A stretch of 64,000 nucleotides of DNA from Lenzites betulinus (Eukaryota > Basidiomycota > Agaricomycetes > Polyporales > Polyporaceae): assembly GCA_022264855.1 (NCBI GenBank), contig JABYQU010000044.1, forward strand, positions 248,001 through 312,000, in the 5' to 3' direction. The notes under the pieces are model-generated. The model saw only the letters and a list, made by a program, of their open reading frames with translations. It ran no database searches and was not told the DNA's origin. Positions 22,653 through 34,336 of the stretch are shown here, piece after piece (within the stretch, counting starts at the first letter, position 1; each line of letters begins with the position of its first letter). The position numbers and the translations under genes were made by a program.

Positions 22653-23872
22653 TTACAAGACGGGAATCCCGAGGTGCGGAGCAAGGACCTCACGCACGAA
22701 ATCATCGATGGTGTGCATCTGCACGCCGAGCTTGAGGATGTTCTCGTCGGGCAGGGTCTTGGTACCGTACATCCCCGCCTCGTTGTACAGTTGAAACATG
22801 ATGTCTCGATCAGGTACACCTGTAGTGGAAAGGGCTTCGTAGATTCCGTCTTTGCCTGTCACTGGGGCATGTTTAGCGTGGTTGGGAAGGTGTGGTGGCG
22901 GGTAAACGTACACTTTTTGACGCTGACGAGTATGTCGAGTGGCGTCAGGCGTGCGTTAGCGCAGTAGAGATATTGGTGGTTGATCTCGCCCCTGCGATCG
23001 TCCCAGTGGTCGAAGACAGCTTTCGTGACGACACCGAGGTCCCTTTGAACGTAGAGCATCGCCACTAGTAGGGTGTCAGACGTAAGATGCGAGTAGTAGA
23101 CATTAATGGCTCAGATAGGAGCTCACGTTTGGTGGTCTCCTTGATGATTGCCTGTCGGAACTCAACGCGGTCGAGTTCACGGTTGTAGCGCATGTGTGAG
23201 CGAAAGACCATGTTCTCATAGAAATTTCCCGTGTATAGGAAGACCGCAGGGCAATCCGTCTCCCGGATGTAGTCATCCACGTGGTATTTCCCTACCAAAC
23301 ATCATCCGCATGAGTGCAGCAGAGGTGATATAAGATTCACGTGGGCTTACCCTCGTAGATTCGGGAGACCAGACGGCCCCCAGATATTTTGTGCGAGCTC
23401 GGGAGAGTGCTCCATACGAAGCACTGAACGCCATTCGCAAGAGCCGCGTCGACGAGATTTCTCCCTTGTTGCTCCTCGCTACCAGGATCGTCCTTGATCT
23501 TCTGCACTTGACTAGTTAGCAAGCAGCCTCTTTTAGTGCTCAGTAGCGTGGAAACGAAAACTCACGGAGTCGTAGAAATTGGTCACACCAAACACGCCCC
23601 AGCATCCGCGCAGAGCTTCAGACAGGTCAGAAGGGACCGTTAAGTCTGCTCGCACAACTTCGGCTCCAAGTTCTGCAAGGCGCTGTGCCGGTGATGATTG
23701 CGGATCCCTAGTTAAGGCACGGACTTGGTAGAGGTTCGGGTGTTGGAGGAATAGTCTCGCAACGGAGCCACCTGTAAAATGGTATCATAAGGCAATGGTA
23801 AAACGTTCGTGGTGATGGCGGAATGAGACCTTGGTTTCCCGTAGCTCCGCAGACAGCAATCAGCCTTGGCAT
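22653..23872 (-). CDS. NmrA-like family NAD(P)-binding protein
   Basis: Six exons: 23872-23830, 23771-23566, 23501-23351, 23291-23127, 23064-22912, 22861-22653; phases agree and give 308 aa, the usual length of the family. The start MPRLIAVCGATGNQGGSVAR carries the NmrA-type GATGxxG loop. It is followed by VRALTRDP, in which the Arg fits NADP(H) contact, GAEVVRADLT, and WGVFGVTNFYD. The later KYHVDDYIR and LYTGNFYEN match the substrate-side region of HSCARG/NmrA-like proteins. NmrA-like proteins sense redox state or act as reductases; which applies here is unknown. The promoter has a good TATA box and a CCAAT sequence. Confidence 0.87.
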
Positions 23873-24710
23873 TGCGATTAGATTTGCGAATGCTGTAGTC
23901 CTCTAGATGGGATGAACCTCAGGCTGAAGCGTCATGTATCGGGGGTTCAATTTGCATCCTTATATACGGGGCCAATGGTCCAGCACCCAACAATAGAAAC
24001 CAGTCAATGACAGAATATCGCATGGGAATTCGGGGCCGAGATACGCAAGCGTTAGTCTGGTGCCGCCGACCTGTCCAAGTTATTTGGGCCGACGATAGTC
24101 GCGAGAGCACCAGCCTACCAAAGGATAACGGCGGCCGCGAGGGTGTCGGAAGCGAACCTACGTATGATATAGCGGGGTTCTACGGGCTCCGGTATATACT
24201 GCTGCGTCGTTGGAAGCCAACCAGTCGATGTGTTCCTTAGGTCTGACCTGACCCATGACTTGCCATGCCGAGAGGGTTTGCACCTGACCAGCCATCGTAT
24301 CGCAAGCTTGTCTTGTTCGGTGTGAGTTTGATGTACCCACTCGTATTGCAGAACATTTAGTAAATTGGAACAAGTTAGCAACGCGCGGGCCCTTGCGATT
24401 ACCCAATACCCATGTCAGGCCTTAGGCGTACATCCTGCAAAGACACAGACAATCTCTCAACTAAACTCGAGACTGTCGTTTGGCGTGATTGACATATAGA
24501 TGATATGATTGTGGACGAGGGAGGTGCCACGCCGGTAGAGCGGGTGGGAGGAGAGCGCAGAAGAAGAGAAACGGGCGAGAGTCGGATACCAAACTCGTGA
24601 CACCGCCACCACGTGGGAGCCTGTGGGCGCTTGTCTGGGGGACGCGACTTGAGACGGACAAGCCTCAGCCACATCCTCCTCCTCCTTCTCCCTCAACTCC
24701 TCCGCACGCG
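23873..24710. promoter_or_regulatory. Divergent promoter region NmrA-like gene / SMC1
   Basis: 838 bp between outward-facing starts. The NmrA side has a TATA box. The SMC1 side has a C/T-rich leader at about 24660-24710 and no TATA box, a common contrast between inducible and housekeeping genes. No exon seen. Confidence 0.4.
23958..23967 (-). promoter_or_regulatory. TATA box of the NmrA-like gene
   Basis: Reads GTATATAAGG on the minus strand about 90 bp upstream of the ATG at 23872. A CCAAT sequence (plus strand, 23972-23976) lies just upstream of it. Confidence 0.5.
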
Positions 24711-27700
24711 ATGCCCCTCCTCCGTATCGAGGTATGCGACTTTAAGTCATACCGTGGACACCAGGTCATTGGTCCCTTCCGCAACTTCACCTCTGTCATC
24801 GGCCCAAATGGCGCGGGCAAGTCAAACCTCATGGACGCCATCTCCTTCGTCCTCGGCGTAAAGTCCGCCCAGCTTCGGTCAAGCCAACTCAAGGACCTCG
24901 TATACCGTGGCAGACGGCTTGCGCGCAACCCTGATGGCGAGGGTGCAGGGCCTTCCCAGCAGCAACAGGAAGACGACGAAGAAGGCGAGGGTGAGGGTGA
25001 AGGTACCGCGAACAAGGCGTGGGTTCTCGCAGTCTACGAGGACGCGGACAAGAAAGAATGGCGCTTTCAGAGAACGTGAGTAGCTCATTGGTCCAAATGA
25101 CGCGCATATGTTGGCTATCTGGCCTAGCCATGGCGTATGGCCTCGCGCCTGGACGCGTTCATACGCAGGATCTAGCCCTGTTATCACTTCTCCCGCTCTC
25201 GCAGATGTGTAGGCTATAGGCTGCATTCTAGGCGTAATAACATCCATGCGAGCCACTAGCTTTAGCGCACTGTACTCACCACAACGTGCAGCATATCAAC
25301 AACAGGCGCATCGGAATACAAGCTGAACAACCGGGTGGTCACCTACTCCGCATACAATGCGGCGCTCATCAAGCACAATATCCTCGTGAAGGCCAAGAAT
25401 TTCCTCGTCTTTCAGGGCGATGTCGAAGCTGTGGCCTCTCAGTCCCCCAAGGAACTCGCCCGGCTCATCGACCAAATCTCCGGCTCCCTCGAGCTCGCGC
25501 CGGACTACGAACGCGCCAGGGAAGCACTCGAGCGCGCGACAGAGAACGCGACCTTCAACTTTACGAAGCGACGCGGTATTGCGGGAGAGATCAAACAGTA
25601 CAAGGAGCAGAAGGGCGAGGCGGAACGCTTCGAAGCGCTCTGCCAGGAACGGGTACGACGCGTGTCGTAAACCTCGAGTAGACTGGGAGAGTGCTGATGG
25701 ACGTCCTAGGACGAGCTTGTGCTTCGCCGGATCCTGTTCAAGCTGTATCACATCCAGCAGAACCTGGAGGTGCACGCCCGCGCGATCAAGGAACAGAACC
25801 AGACGCTAGCGGGGCTGCGCGCGGAACAGCGCAAACATGAGAAGGCACTCGAGGATGCACGAGCAGACCAGGCTCGGGCGCGCTCGAACGTTATGCAGAA
25901 GGAGAAGCGTATCAAGAAGGCCGAAAAGGCTCTGGAGACCAAGGTGCGCGTTCGCGCTAATGAGCAAGACCTTAGCAATGAGGGTTGATCGTGGGTACAG
26001 CGTCCGGACCTCGTTCGGATCGAGGCGCAGATCAAACACGCAGAACGCAAGCGCGAGAAGGCTCAGCAGGAACTCGACCGACTGCAGCACACGGAGAGCG
26101 ACCAGAGGAGAAAGCTGGAAACGCTGAAGGAGAATTTACGGACTGTGCAGGCTGCTGCTAATGCCGCGCAGGGTATGTGAATTTCCCAACTGAACCTTGA
26201 CAGCTGCTGATGGCCCTACAGAGACACAGCGGCGAGCTGCACAGACTAACTTATCCTTGAGTGAAGAGAGCCTGGAAGAATACAGAAGACTGTGAGTGTT
26301 CGTGTCCACCAATACTACTCCTGCTAACAGTCGATTTGGAACAGTAAGGCAGTCGCGAGCATTCTTGCCGTTGACGAGCGACAGTCTCTGGAGACACTCT
26401 CTCGAGATGAGAAGACCGCGGCGCGCACTCTTGCTCAGCTGAAAGACAAGCTAGAGCAGCTGACTCAAAGACGTGATAAGCTATCAGAAGATGAACGTAC
26501 GCAAAGTGCAAAGAAGACTGAGGTAACTCCCCCGATTGTGTGCACAACGGAGTCGTCGCTAAGTGATGTATAGCTTGATGCGAAGGTAGCAGAGCTTGCG
26601 GCAGACCTCAAGCGAGTAAAGCAAGAACACGATAACCAGCAGTCGGAGAAGACACGTATAGAGTAAGCGTTATCCCTGTTGTACGGCACTTCATCTAATC
26701 GCTATTCAGGCAACTTGAGAAGGAGATCAACGAGAAGCTCGTCGAGATCTATGAGAAACTGACTCAGGCCGGAGTTGACCAGCAAGAGTCGCAACGCGAG
26801 ATCCGGCTCAAGGAGACGCTCGCAAATCTGCAGCGGATCTTCCCCGGGGTGCGTGGACGCGTCGTGGACCTTTGCAAGCCAACGCAGCGCAAGTATGAGA
26901 CGGCGGTGACGGTCGTGCTTGGGCGGAACATCGATGCGATTGTCGTCGACGAGGAGAAGACAGCGATCGATTGTATCGAGTACATGCGCAACCAGCGCGC
27001 TGGCCAGGCGACGTTCATCCCGCTTGACACGATTCAGGTCAAGCCGGTGAACGACAAGTTCCGCGCGTTCGCGAAGGGTGCGCGGTTGGCGGTAGATGTG
27101 ATACATTATGATCAGGCGGTGGAACGTGCGATGCACCATGCCTGCGGGAACGCGCTTGTGTGCGATACGATGGAGGTCGCCCGGTACGTGTGCTACGAGA
27201 AAGGACAGGAGGTGAAAGGTGAGCTTCACATTTCGGATGTTAGTAAATTGGTGATACTAATATCATCCTTGTAGCTGTTACGCTCGAGGGCACGATCATT
27301 CACAAGAGCGGTCTCATCACTGGCGGTAAGAGCTCCACCCAGAACGGCAAGAAGTGGGAGGAGAAGGATGTGCAGGGTGAGTGACTCGCAAAGTGATCAG
27401 ACATATTACCTGACTTTGACGTTGAACAGGCCTTCAGCGCGTGCGCGATAATCTGATGGCCCAGCTGCATGAACTTGCCAAGTCGAAGCCTCGGGGAAAG
27501 GAGAGTGAGATCCTCCTCGCGGAACTCAGCCGTCTGGAATCCGCGCTAAGCGTCGCCCGCGATGATCAAGTACGTATCAACCCCTTCTTTGCCGATCGGG
27601 GGTTATTCACGCTAAATTACAGAAAGCGAACAAGACGCGCTTGAGTGGCACAAAAGACGAGTTGAAGCACCTCGACCGCGAGATTCGGCAGCAGCAGCCG

Positions 27701-29630
27701 GAACTGCGCAAGGTACAGGCCGCGTATGACAACGTCAAGGGCAAGATCGACGCGCTTGCGGAGGTGATCAACGAGGCCGAGGACGAGGTGTTCGAAGATT
27801 TCTGCGCGGAGATCGGCGTGGCAAATATTCGCGAGTACGAGGAGCGCCAGTTGAAACTCGCGCAGGCGGAAAGCGAGGCTAGGCTCCAGTTTGATACCCA
27901 GATCGCCAGACTTACCCATGCGTGCGTGTTTTCTCATCTGAATTTGGAAGAATGGTGGATGATGCTGATCCTACGCCGGTTGCAGGATACAATTCGATGA
28001 GGATCAGATGAGGATGACCGAAGAGCGTTTGAGGACATACGAGGACATCATCCGGTCTGAGGGAGAGAACCTCACGAAGCTCGAAGAGGAGAAACATGCG
28101 GCACAGGAAGAGATCACAGAGGCAGAGGAGGCGATCCAGACGCTGCAGGACGAGCTGAAGGAACTCGCGGAGGAGCTCGAGGAGAAGACGAAGAAAGTTG
28201 AGGAGGTGAAGAAGACGACCAACAAGGCTGCGAAGGCACTCGACCAGGCGCTGAAGGAGGTCGCAGGGCATGTGAGTTACCGTTCGCTCGTCTGACAATG
28301 AGAACCTCACGCGAATTCTGTGACATAGAACGATGAGATCGAGAAGCTTGGACTGGAGCGTTCTGCGATCTACCGCAAGTGCCGGTTGGACGAGATCAAG
28401 CTGCCTCTGCATGCGGGTAATCTCAAGAACGTCCCGATGGAAGAGGTATGTCCTTTGGCCTGCCTAATCAATCCTAAATCTCATCGTCTTCGCAGAATCT
28501 TCGCGATGAAGTGGCCATGGACGTCGACGAGGACGAGGAGGGCACGCAGCAAGTGAAACGCGTTTCTGACTTCGGAATTGAGGTCGACTTTGACAGTCTG
28601 GATGATGATGAGCGTGAGGTACGTGGCTAGAGAGAGCTACATGATGTCAAGGGATGCTGACAGTACGGTACAGGATGGCTCCCCTGAAGCTCTGAAGGAG
28701 CTGGACGAGTCCATTTCGAAGGTCAATGCTGAGATTGAGCACATGGCGCCGAACTTGAAGGCAATGGACAGGTATGTCTTTCAATCCCATACAATTAGAC
28801 TATTATAGTAATGGTTGTTCTAGGCTCGACGATGTCGAGTCAAAGCTCGTAGAGACGGAAAAGGAGGCAGAGAAGGCACGGAACGACTCGAAGAAAGCCC
28901 GTGAACAGTTCACCGAGATCAAGCTCAAACGGTATGTGTCGAATTGTTGATGCGATACCAACGACCCTGACACTCATGAATTATAGTTGCGAGTTGTTCA
29001 ACAAGGCTTACAATCATATCTCGGAGCGCATCGACCAGGTATACAAGGACCTTACGAAGGGCAAAATGGCGCCGACCGGTGGTGTTGCCTATCTGACGCT
29101 GGAAGACAGCGAGGTATGCGTCGATGAAGGCACTTATCTTTGGACAACACTCAATATGCATTCAGGAGCCGTATACGGCTGGTATCAAGTATCATGCCAT
29201 GCCTCCCATGAAGCGATTCCGCGACATGGAGCAGCTGTCCGGTGGTGAGAAGACGATTGCGGCTCTCGCGCTGCTCTTCGCTATCCATAGGTACGTCGCC
29301 CATCTTCATGCTAGCGAATTGCACTGATCATACGCGTAGTTACCAACCGTCGCCATTCTTCGTGTTGGATGAGGTCGATGCCGCACTGGACAACACGAAC
29401 GTCGCCAAGATCGCAAGCTATATCCGCTCGCACGCATCGGGGACGTTCCAGTTTATCGTCATCAGTCTGAAAGGCTCGCTATACGAGCGGAGCAACTCTC
29501 TGGTCGGGATATACCGAGATCAGGACGTGAACAGCTCCCGAACGCTGACGCTTGACGTAAGTCACTTGTGCATTGTGGAAGTGAGGTATATCCTGACATA
29601 TAAACATAGCTCACCAAATACGACGATTGA
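24711..29630 (+). CDS. SMC1: Cohesin subunit SMC1
   Basis: Twenty exons: 24711-25075, 25292-25652, 25710-25943, 26001-26172, 26222-26291, 26345-26522, 26574-26662, 26710-27218, 27275-27376, 27430-27569, 27623-27921, 27986-28271, 28329-28445, 28496-28618, 28674-28771, 28824-28931, 28987-29113, 29166-29290, 29340-29556, 29610-29630; 1246 aa with every phase in agreement. The N-terminal head holds Walker [12 protein letters not shown] (residues about 30-39). Two long coiled coils flank a hinge in exon 8 ([27 protein letters not shown] following). The C-terminal head has the ABC signature [15 protein letters not shown] and Walker [17 protein letters not shown]. The C-terminus is LTKYDD. SMC1 pairs with SMC3 and the kleisin Rad21/Scc1 in the cohesin ring. 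Unusual: an acidic Gln/Glu/Gly-rich insert early in the head (about residues 73-105). The first intron, 216 nt, is the longest in the gene. Confidence 0.97.
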
Positions 29631-30269
29631 GGACGGGCTGTTCGACTGGTCTTGCTCCCGATGCTACCCACTCTTGTTGTGAGCTTTGCTATGTTGTTAT
29701 CTTAGGCTTATCACTGTATACCATACCTGTATAATGAACACGCTCGATGTAACGGTTTCCACTAGCCTCGGGCGTTCCGGCAGGTGGTTTTCATCCGGTT
29801 CGGTGGCAGTGTATATGGATGGCCTTTCGGTGCGTTTCTCCTTTGTTCTCTGCTAAAGACGCTGCTCATCGTCATTAAGCTCTGCTATATGCTCACGCTG
29901 TGCTGTGTTTCTTCTACGTAAACCGCTCAGCCGACGATTACACCCCCAATGGGCGCCTTCTACCTTGTTCCGCTTTGAGTAAGGATATACTCTATACGTG
30001 CAGCTGGGATCTCCAAATTACTCCCTCAAACCACAAAAGCAAGGCACCGGGAGGGACTACACCTGCATCTACCACTTTGCCTCCTGTCATGCCCATGACT
30101 ACCTTATTGCGCGTAATGTTGACGGGCGATGCGGTCGCCATGTATGCTGGTACATAACTTGAGTTGGGTAGGACCGAGGAGAGCAACACCACTTTCACTA
30201 CACGCCTGCTTCTCCCGTTCTGTTTGCTTACAGAATCGACGTTTTGGGCGATATATGGGTGAGTTCTTT
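29631..30269. other. Intergenic, SMC1 3' side to MLKL-like gene
   Basis: Holds the SMC1 3' UTR and the promoter and leader of the next gene. The frame of the next gene stays open back to 30129, so part of 30129-30269 may be coding or leader. Nothing else seen. Confidence 0.4.
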
Positions 30270-33200
30270 ATGCGCGCCCTTGCTCTTATTACTAAGGATG
30301 GCGCGCGTGCGACAGGTTACACAGATAACACGATTCTCGCGCTGCGGGCGGCTCGGGGAGTTGTGGGTGTCCTGCCTGTCCCCATACCGGCTTTGAGCGC
30401 AGCGCTGGACGCGGCCCTCGAGATCGCTAAGTTGCTGAAGGTATGTGTCTGGAGCACGCCAGCGAGTGTCGACTAAGGCTGAGACCCTTCCCTCTCCCCT
30501 AGAGCGTGAAGGATACGAGGAAGGCGTGCAAAGAGCTCGCAGAGCGGGCAACAGCGTACACGCTGGATGTGTACGAGGAGCTGAATAGCTGCGGGACGGC
30601 GGTGGACGGTACGGCAGCACAGGCAGGTGTGACCAAGCTCCTCAGGTGGGTCTTTTACGTGTCGGTTGTTCCAAAGAGGTTACGCTGATCCGCATATACA
30701 GTGTTCTAGAGAAAATCCAGGCAATGATGGCGCGCAAGGAGCGGAAGGGCTTTATGAAATTCACCTTGCACCTCGCGAAGAATAAGAGCGAGGTCGAGGA
30801 CCTCTCGCGGGAGTTGACTGATGTCCAAAACATTTTCCTGGTACGTCCGCTTGACATTGACCAGGTTCGCACTGTCCGATGTGTTCTCTGATGCATCCAC
30901 TGCGCTATTTAACAGGTGCGCACGGGGATCCGGACGGATGCCAGGCTTGTTGCCATGGGGGATCAACAACGGGAGATCGTGCAACATATGCAGGATAGGG
31001 AGCGTGTCGACGATACACTCCTCTGCGCCGCGCACAAGCATGGCACTATGCTCGTCGAGGTCCGGGAACAGCTCGGTAAAATCGATTTGGCAAACGATAG
31101 GGTGGGTTCTCGCTTTCGGGATCCCCTTGTTTATTCGCTCGTGTGTTGAGTACTGGATGCTAGTTCCGCCTATGCATGACCGAGGTGAAGCTCCTCGAAG
31201 ACGTGGATGAGGACTGGGAGATGGGGGAAGATGTTGGACAAGAGACAACAACGGCCGGGTGTAGCATTCGAGGTGGGACAGAAGGCATCGTCCGCTACCG
31301 CGCCGAGATGTATGCCGATAAGAGCCCCCTCATCGTGAAGCGATTTCCTAGGCGGGGTCGAACGTTCACGGACGAAGTCGAACTTGTTAAGCAGCTATGG
31401 TAAGCTCGTCTCGTGATAGGTGGACGTTGAGAATCATCTGCTTATCCCAAGGGCGACGGTTGACATCACAGGCATCCGAATATCGTGCAGCTGAGAGGGT
31501 ATTCGCACGATCCAGAGATCGCGTTTATTGCCTACAACATGGAGCGTGAGCACTATCTCTGCTCGGTCGTCGACCTATGGCTACGGTTGCTAATATCCAG
31601 AGACGGTACAGAGCATGTTGGATCGTTTGAGGCGCTCGGCCATGAAATGTCCGGCGTAGAAAGGCTGTTGTGGGTGCTTCATGCGGTACGTGCGAAGTTC
31701 GCTCTACACATTTAACATGAGCATTACATTGATAATGCGTCGGGATAAAGACCAAACAGGTGCATGTGCGTTCTTTTCCCCTTCACTTCTGATATACTTT
31801 GGGGCTGATATGCAGGCATGTGTAGAGCGCGCTCCAGCACCTTGCCAGCCAGTCTGCGCTCTTTCAATGGACTGAGGACCATTCAGATGTGAGGGCTCAA
31901 CCTATTTTCTCGTCTCATTGGGGGTAGTCGTACTGACTTGCGTGCGTATGCCTTTTTATAGTGCGCCCCGCTCACCGGTGGAAGCGATCTGGTCGTGAGG
32001 CCGAATGCGAGCGTGGTGCTAGACGTTAGCCGGTGGGAGGTCAATCAACATCAACTTCCGAACCTCGTGGTCTTGTATGACTGGGTAGGTCTCTCGGACA
32101 CAGTAGGGACCTCTTGTTGACATCATGTGTTACAGGTGATCCTGCTAAACAGCGCTGAGAGAAGGCTCATCCAAGGTGCGTGATCCTGGTTGTCCATCCG
32201 CTCGCCTCTCTATCGGCTCCAAATTCTAGACTGAAGCTCGTCCGATTCACAGGAGTGAAGAAGGATCCGCTCGCGCACGTCCCCGTCCACAAGAAGCGAC
32301 GCGTGCTGACCACGCTATGGCGGCAGGTCGCCACTATCGCAGACTTCGCGCGAGGGGACTCCGTGCCGTGGCCGGTGGCCCCACCCACGGGTGCCAGCTG
32401 GAGAAGTAATCCGGTTGGGACGCGCGTGGTGTGCCCTGGAGAGTGCTTTCTACGATCTATCGGAGAGATACAGGATGGGCTGGAGTACGAGAAGCAGGTC
32501 CGGGAGAGAACGCTCTCTGTGGAGCGATTCCGGGCGGTCATGATACCTGTGGCGATACCCGTACAGGAGCCTGAGAGTGGTGGAAAGGACGATGATGGGA
32601 ACAGGGGAGAAGGTAGCAGCAATGGCAGAACACGAAGGCAGCAACCGCGACGGAGAAGAAGGGATGAAAGAAGACCGCGAAACGTGGAGGACGCCGAGGT
32701 CGTGCAAGAGGTCCCGGCAAGGGATCTAATCTCCAGTCAACCGCTACAGGCGTGTGCGGTGAAGGTGCATTGGCGACGGTAAGACTTTCGTCTGACCTAT
32801 TCTTACCCGCGAGGCCAGTACTTAATTTATACAAAGGTATACTGTGTATGGTATGGCCCCCGACTGGACGCTGCGCACGTCGACAAAGGTGGCAGGTGGT
32901 AGCGACTGTATGGAGTGGTTACTCATGCATGCGCCGTCGCTGTGTGACCTCCCTATCGACCTGGACGATTTAGCCATAGGTGAGCGCCGTTTTTGCCACA
33001 CACGAGGTTCGAAGCGGGCTGACGACCTGCTAGCGACAGCGCTGCGGTTCACGACATGCACATACGTCATCGACACATACGATGGGTACGGTGGACGAGG
33101 GCCCTCACGACCTCCACCGCCAACCCTGTACTTCTACGAGCGGGTGCACGATAATCCGCGGGCTACGCTCGGAATGGACGGGCGGACGGACTGGCCGTGG

Positions 33201-33917
33201 GCGTTCTGGTCGACGGAGGACGACGACCGGTGCGAATTCTACCGAGCAGCGGACGCTCACCGGGCGGGGCGGAAACACTCCATCGTGTATGTGGGCGTGA
33301 CGGAGGGTGTGTTCCGGTGGACGCAGATTATAGGCGAGTACGTCATGCACATTGACGTGAAGTGAGTACTATTCTCAGTATCACTATGGTTTGCGGTCTT
33401 GGTGCTGATGACCGGGATTCGGACAGGGTGGAAGTGGAGTACTCTCAGTTCACGCGAGACGAGTGTTTCATGTTGGATGAGATACAGGAGGCATCCATTG
33501 CGGAGGATGAGCTGCAATCTGATCCATGGAGAATGGAAGTCGATGAAGAGGACGAGGAGGATAATGAGTCGTGGATAGAGCCGATATGGGAAGAGGAAGA
33601 CATATCGATGGACGAGCGGCGGCATCAAAATGGCGGGTACGATATGGAAGACGAGGAAGGATGGTACCGGGAGAGTGAGATTGCACAGGACCTATACTGG
33701 TTGAACAAGGAGAGGGTGTATCCGGTGTATGAGGTGATGCCGTACAGGCGGTGTAGAGGTGAGCATTTGGGACGCGAATACTTGTTTCGCGGTTGGCTAA
33801 CGAGATTACGGCTGTATAGAGGAGCCAATGAGGCTCGCTGCCGGGCGAATAGTAGGGTGTTGGGGAAACGCCAGACCTGCTGGAGCACGGTATACAGGGA
33901 TCATCGCCGCACATTAG
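30270..33917 (+). CDS. MLKL-type four-helix domain fused to a degenerate kinase-like domain
   Basis: Fifteen exons fit: 30270-30440, 30503-30645, 30702-30840, 30916-31101, 31164-31399, 31472-31545, 31603-31685, 31826-31888, 31962-32084, 32136-32175, 32253-32778, 32837-32979, 33034-33361, 33427-33758, 33820-33917; about 894 aa. Residues 20-210 are helical: ALSAALDAALEIAKLLK, KACKELAERATAY, LLSVLEKIQAMMARKERK, resembling the N-terminal executioner domain of MLKL. A kinase-like N-lobe follows (LIVKRF with a beta-3 Lys, DEVELVKQLWHPNIVQLRGY, hinge IAFIAYN). I find no HRD catalytic loop and no DFG; VVLDVSRWEV sits where DFG would be. The C-terminal half is unlike anything I know and has a very acidic stretch (EEDEEDNESW). 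MLKL itself is a pseudokinase that permeabilises membranes in necroptosis. A cell-death or non-self role here is inference. The start codon and the last exon are the least certain parts. Confidence 0.72.
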
Positions 33918-34336
33918 CATATATTTCATTTACTATCAGGCGTGGAGGGTATGCAGAGCGTCGGACATAGTTATCGGCCGCGGTCAGCGGTCAGCCACGG
34001 TGATGCGACCGCGGTGTCGACCGTGACTCTACCTGCATTTACGATGTAGTATCGTGTTTGTATCTTCATAATGCGAACAATATATGGCACGCCTATATGA
34101 TACTGTAACGACTTGTGGAGCTGGTGATTGAACGGAACGGCTTACTAGGTGATCAGAATGGGTCCAAGCTTCAACCTTGGCTTGCGACAGACCTCTTGCC
34201 GCAGTGTTCGAGCGACAGGTCGTGCGGACTTAATCGTATGTTGCTTTCGAAGAACCAGACATGCGTTACATATTACCTTGAGTATGGTATCATACACAAA
34301 GGCGAAGCGAGTCCGCATGCTGCACTGTACATGCAC
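33918..34336. other. Intergenic, convergent 3' ends
   Basis: Between the 3' ends of the MLKL-like gene and flavohemoglobin. AT-rich at 34020-34110. No exon, tRNA or repeat seen. Confidence 0.4.

Noticed and set aside
14571..24269. Near-identical 17-bp strings CATGACTTGCYATGCCG at 14571 and 24253
   Set aside because: Short, one mismatch and no extended similarity around them; likely coincidence.
33758..33970. Read-through of the last MLKL-like exon to the stop at 33968
   Set aside because: A 61-nt intron with a good gtgagc donor, GGCTAAC branch site and tag acceptor fits better; the spliced end at 33917 was preferred, though not with certainty.
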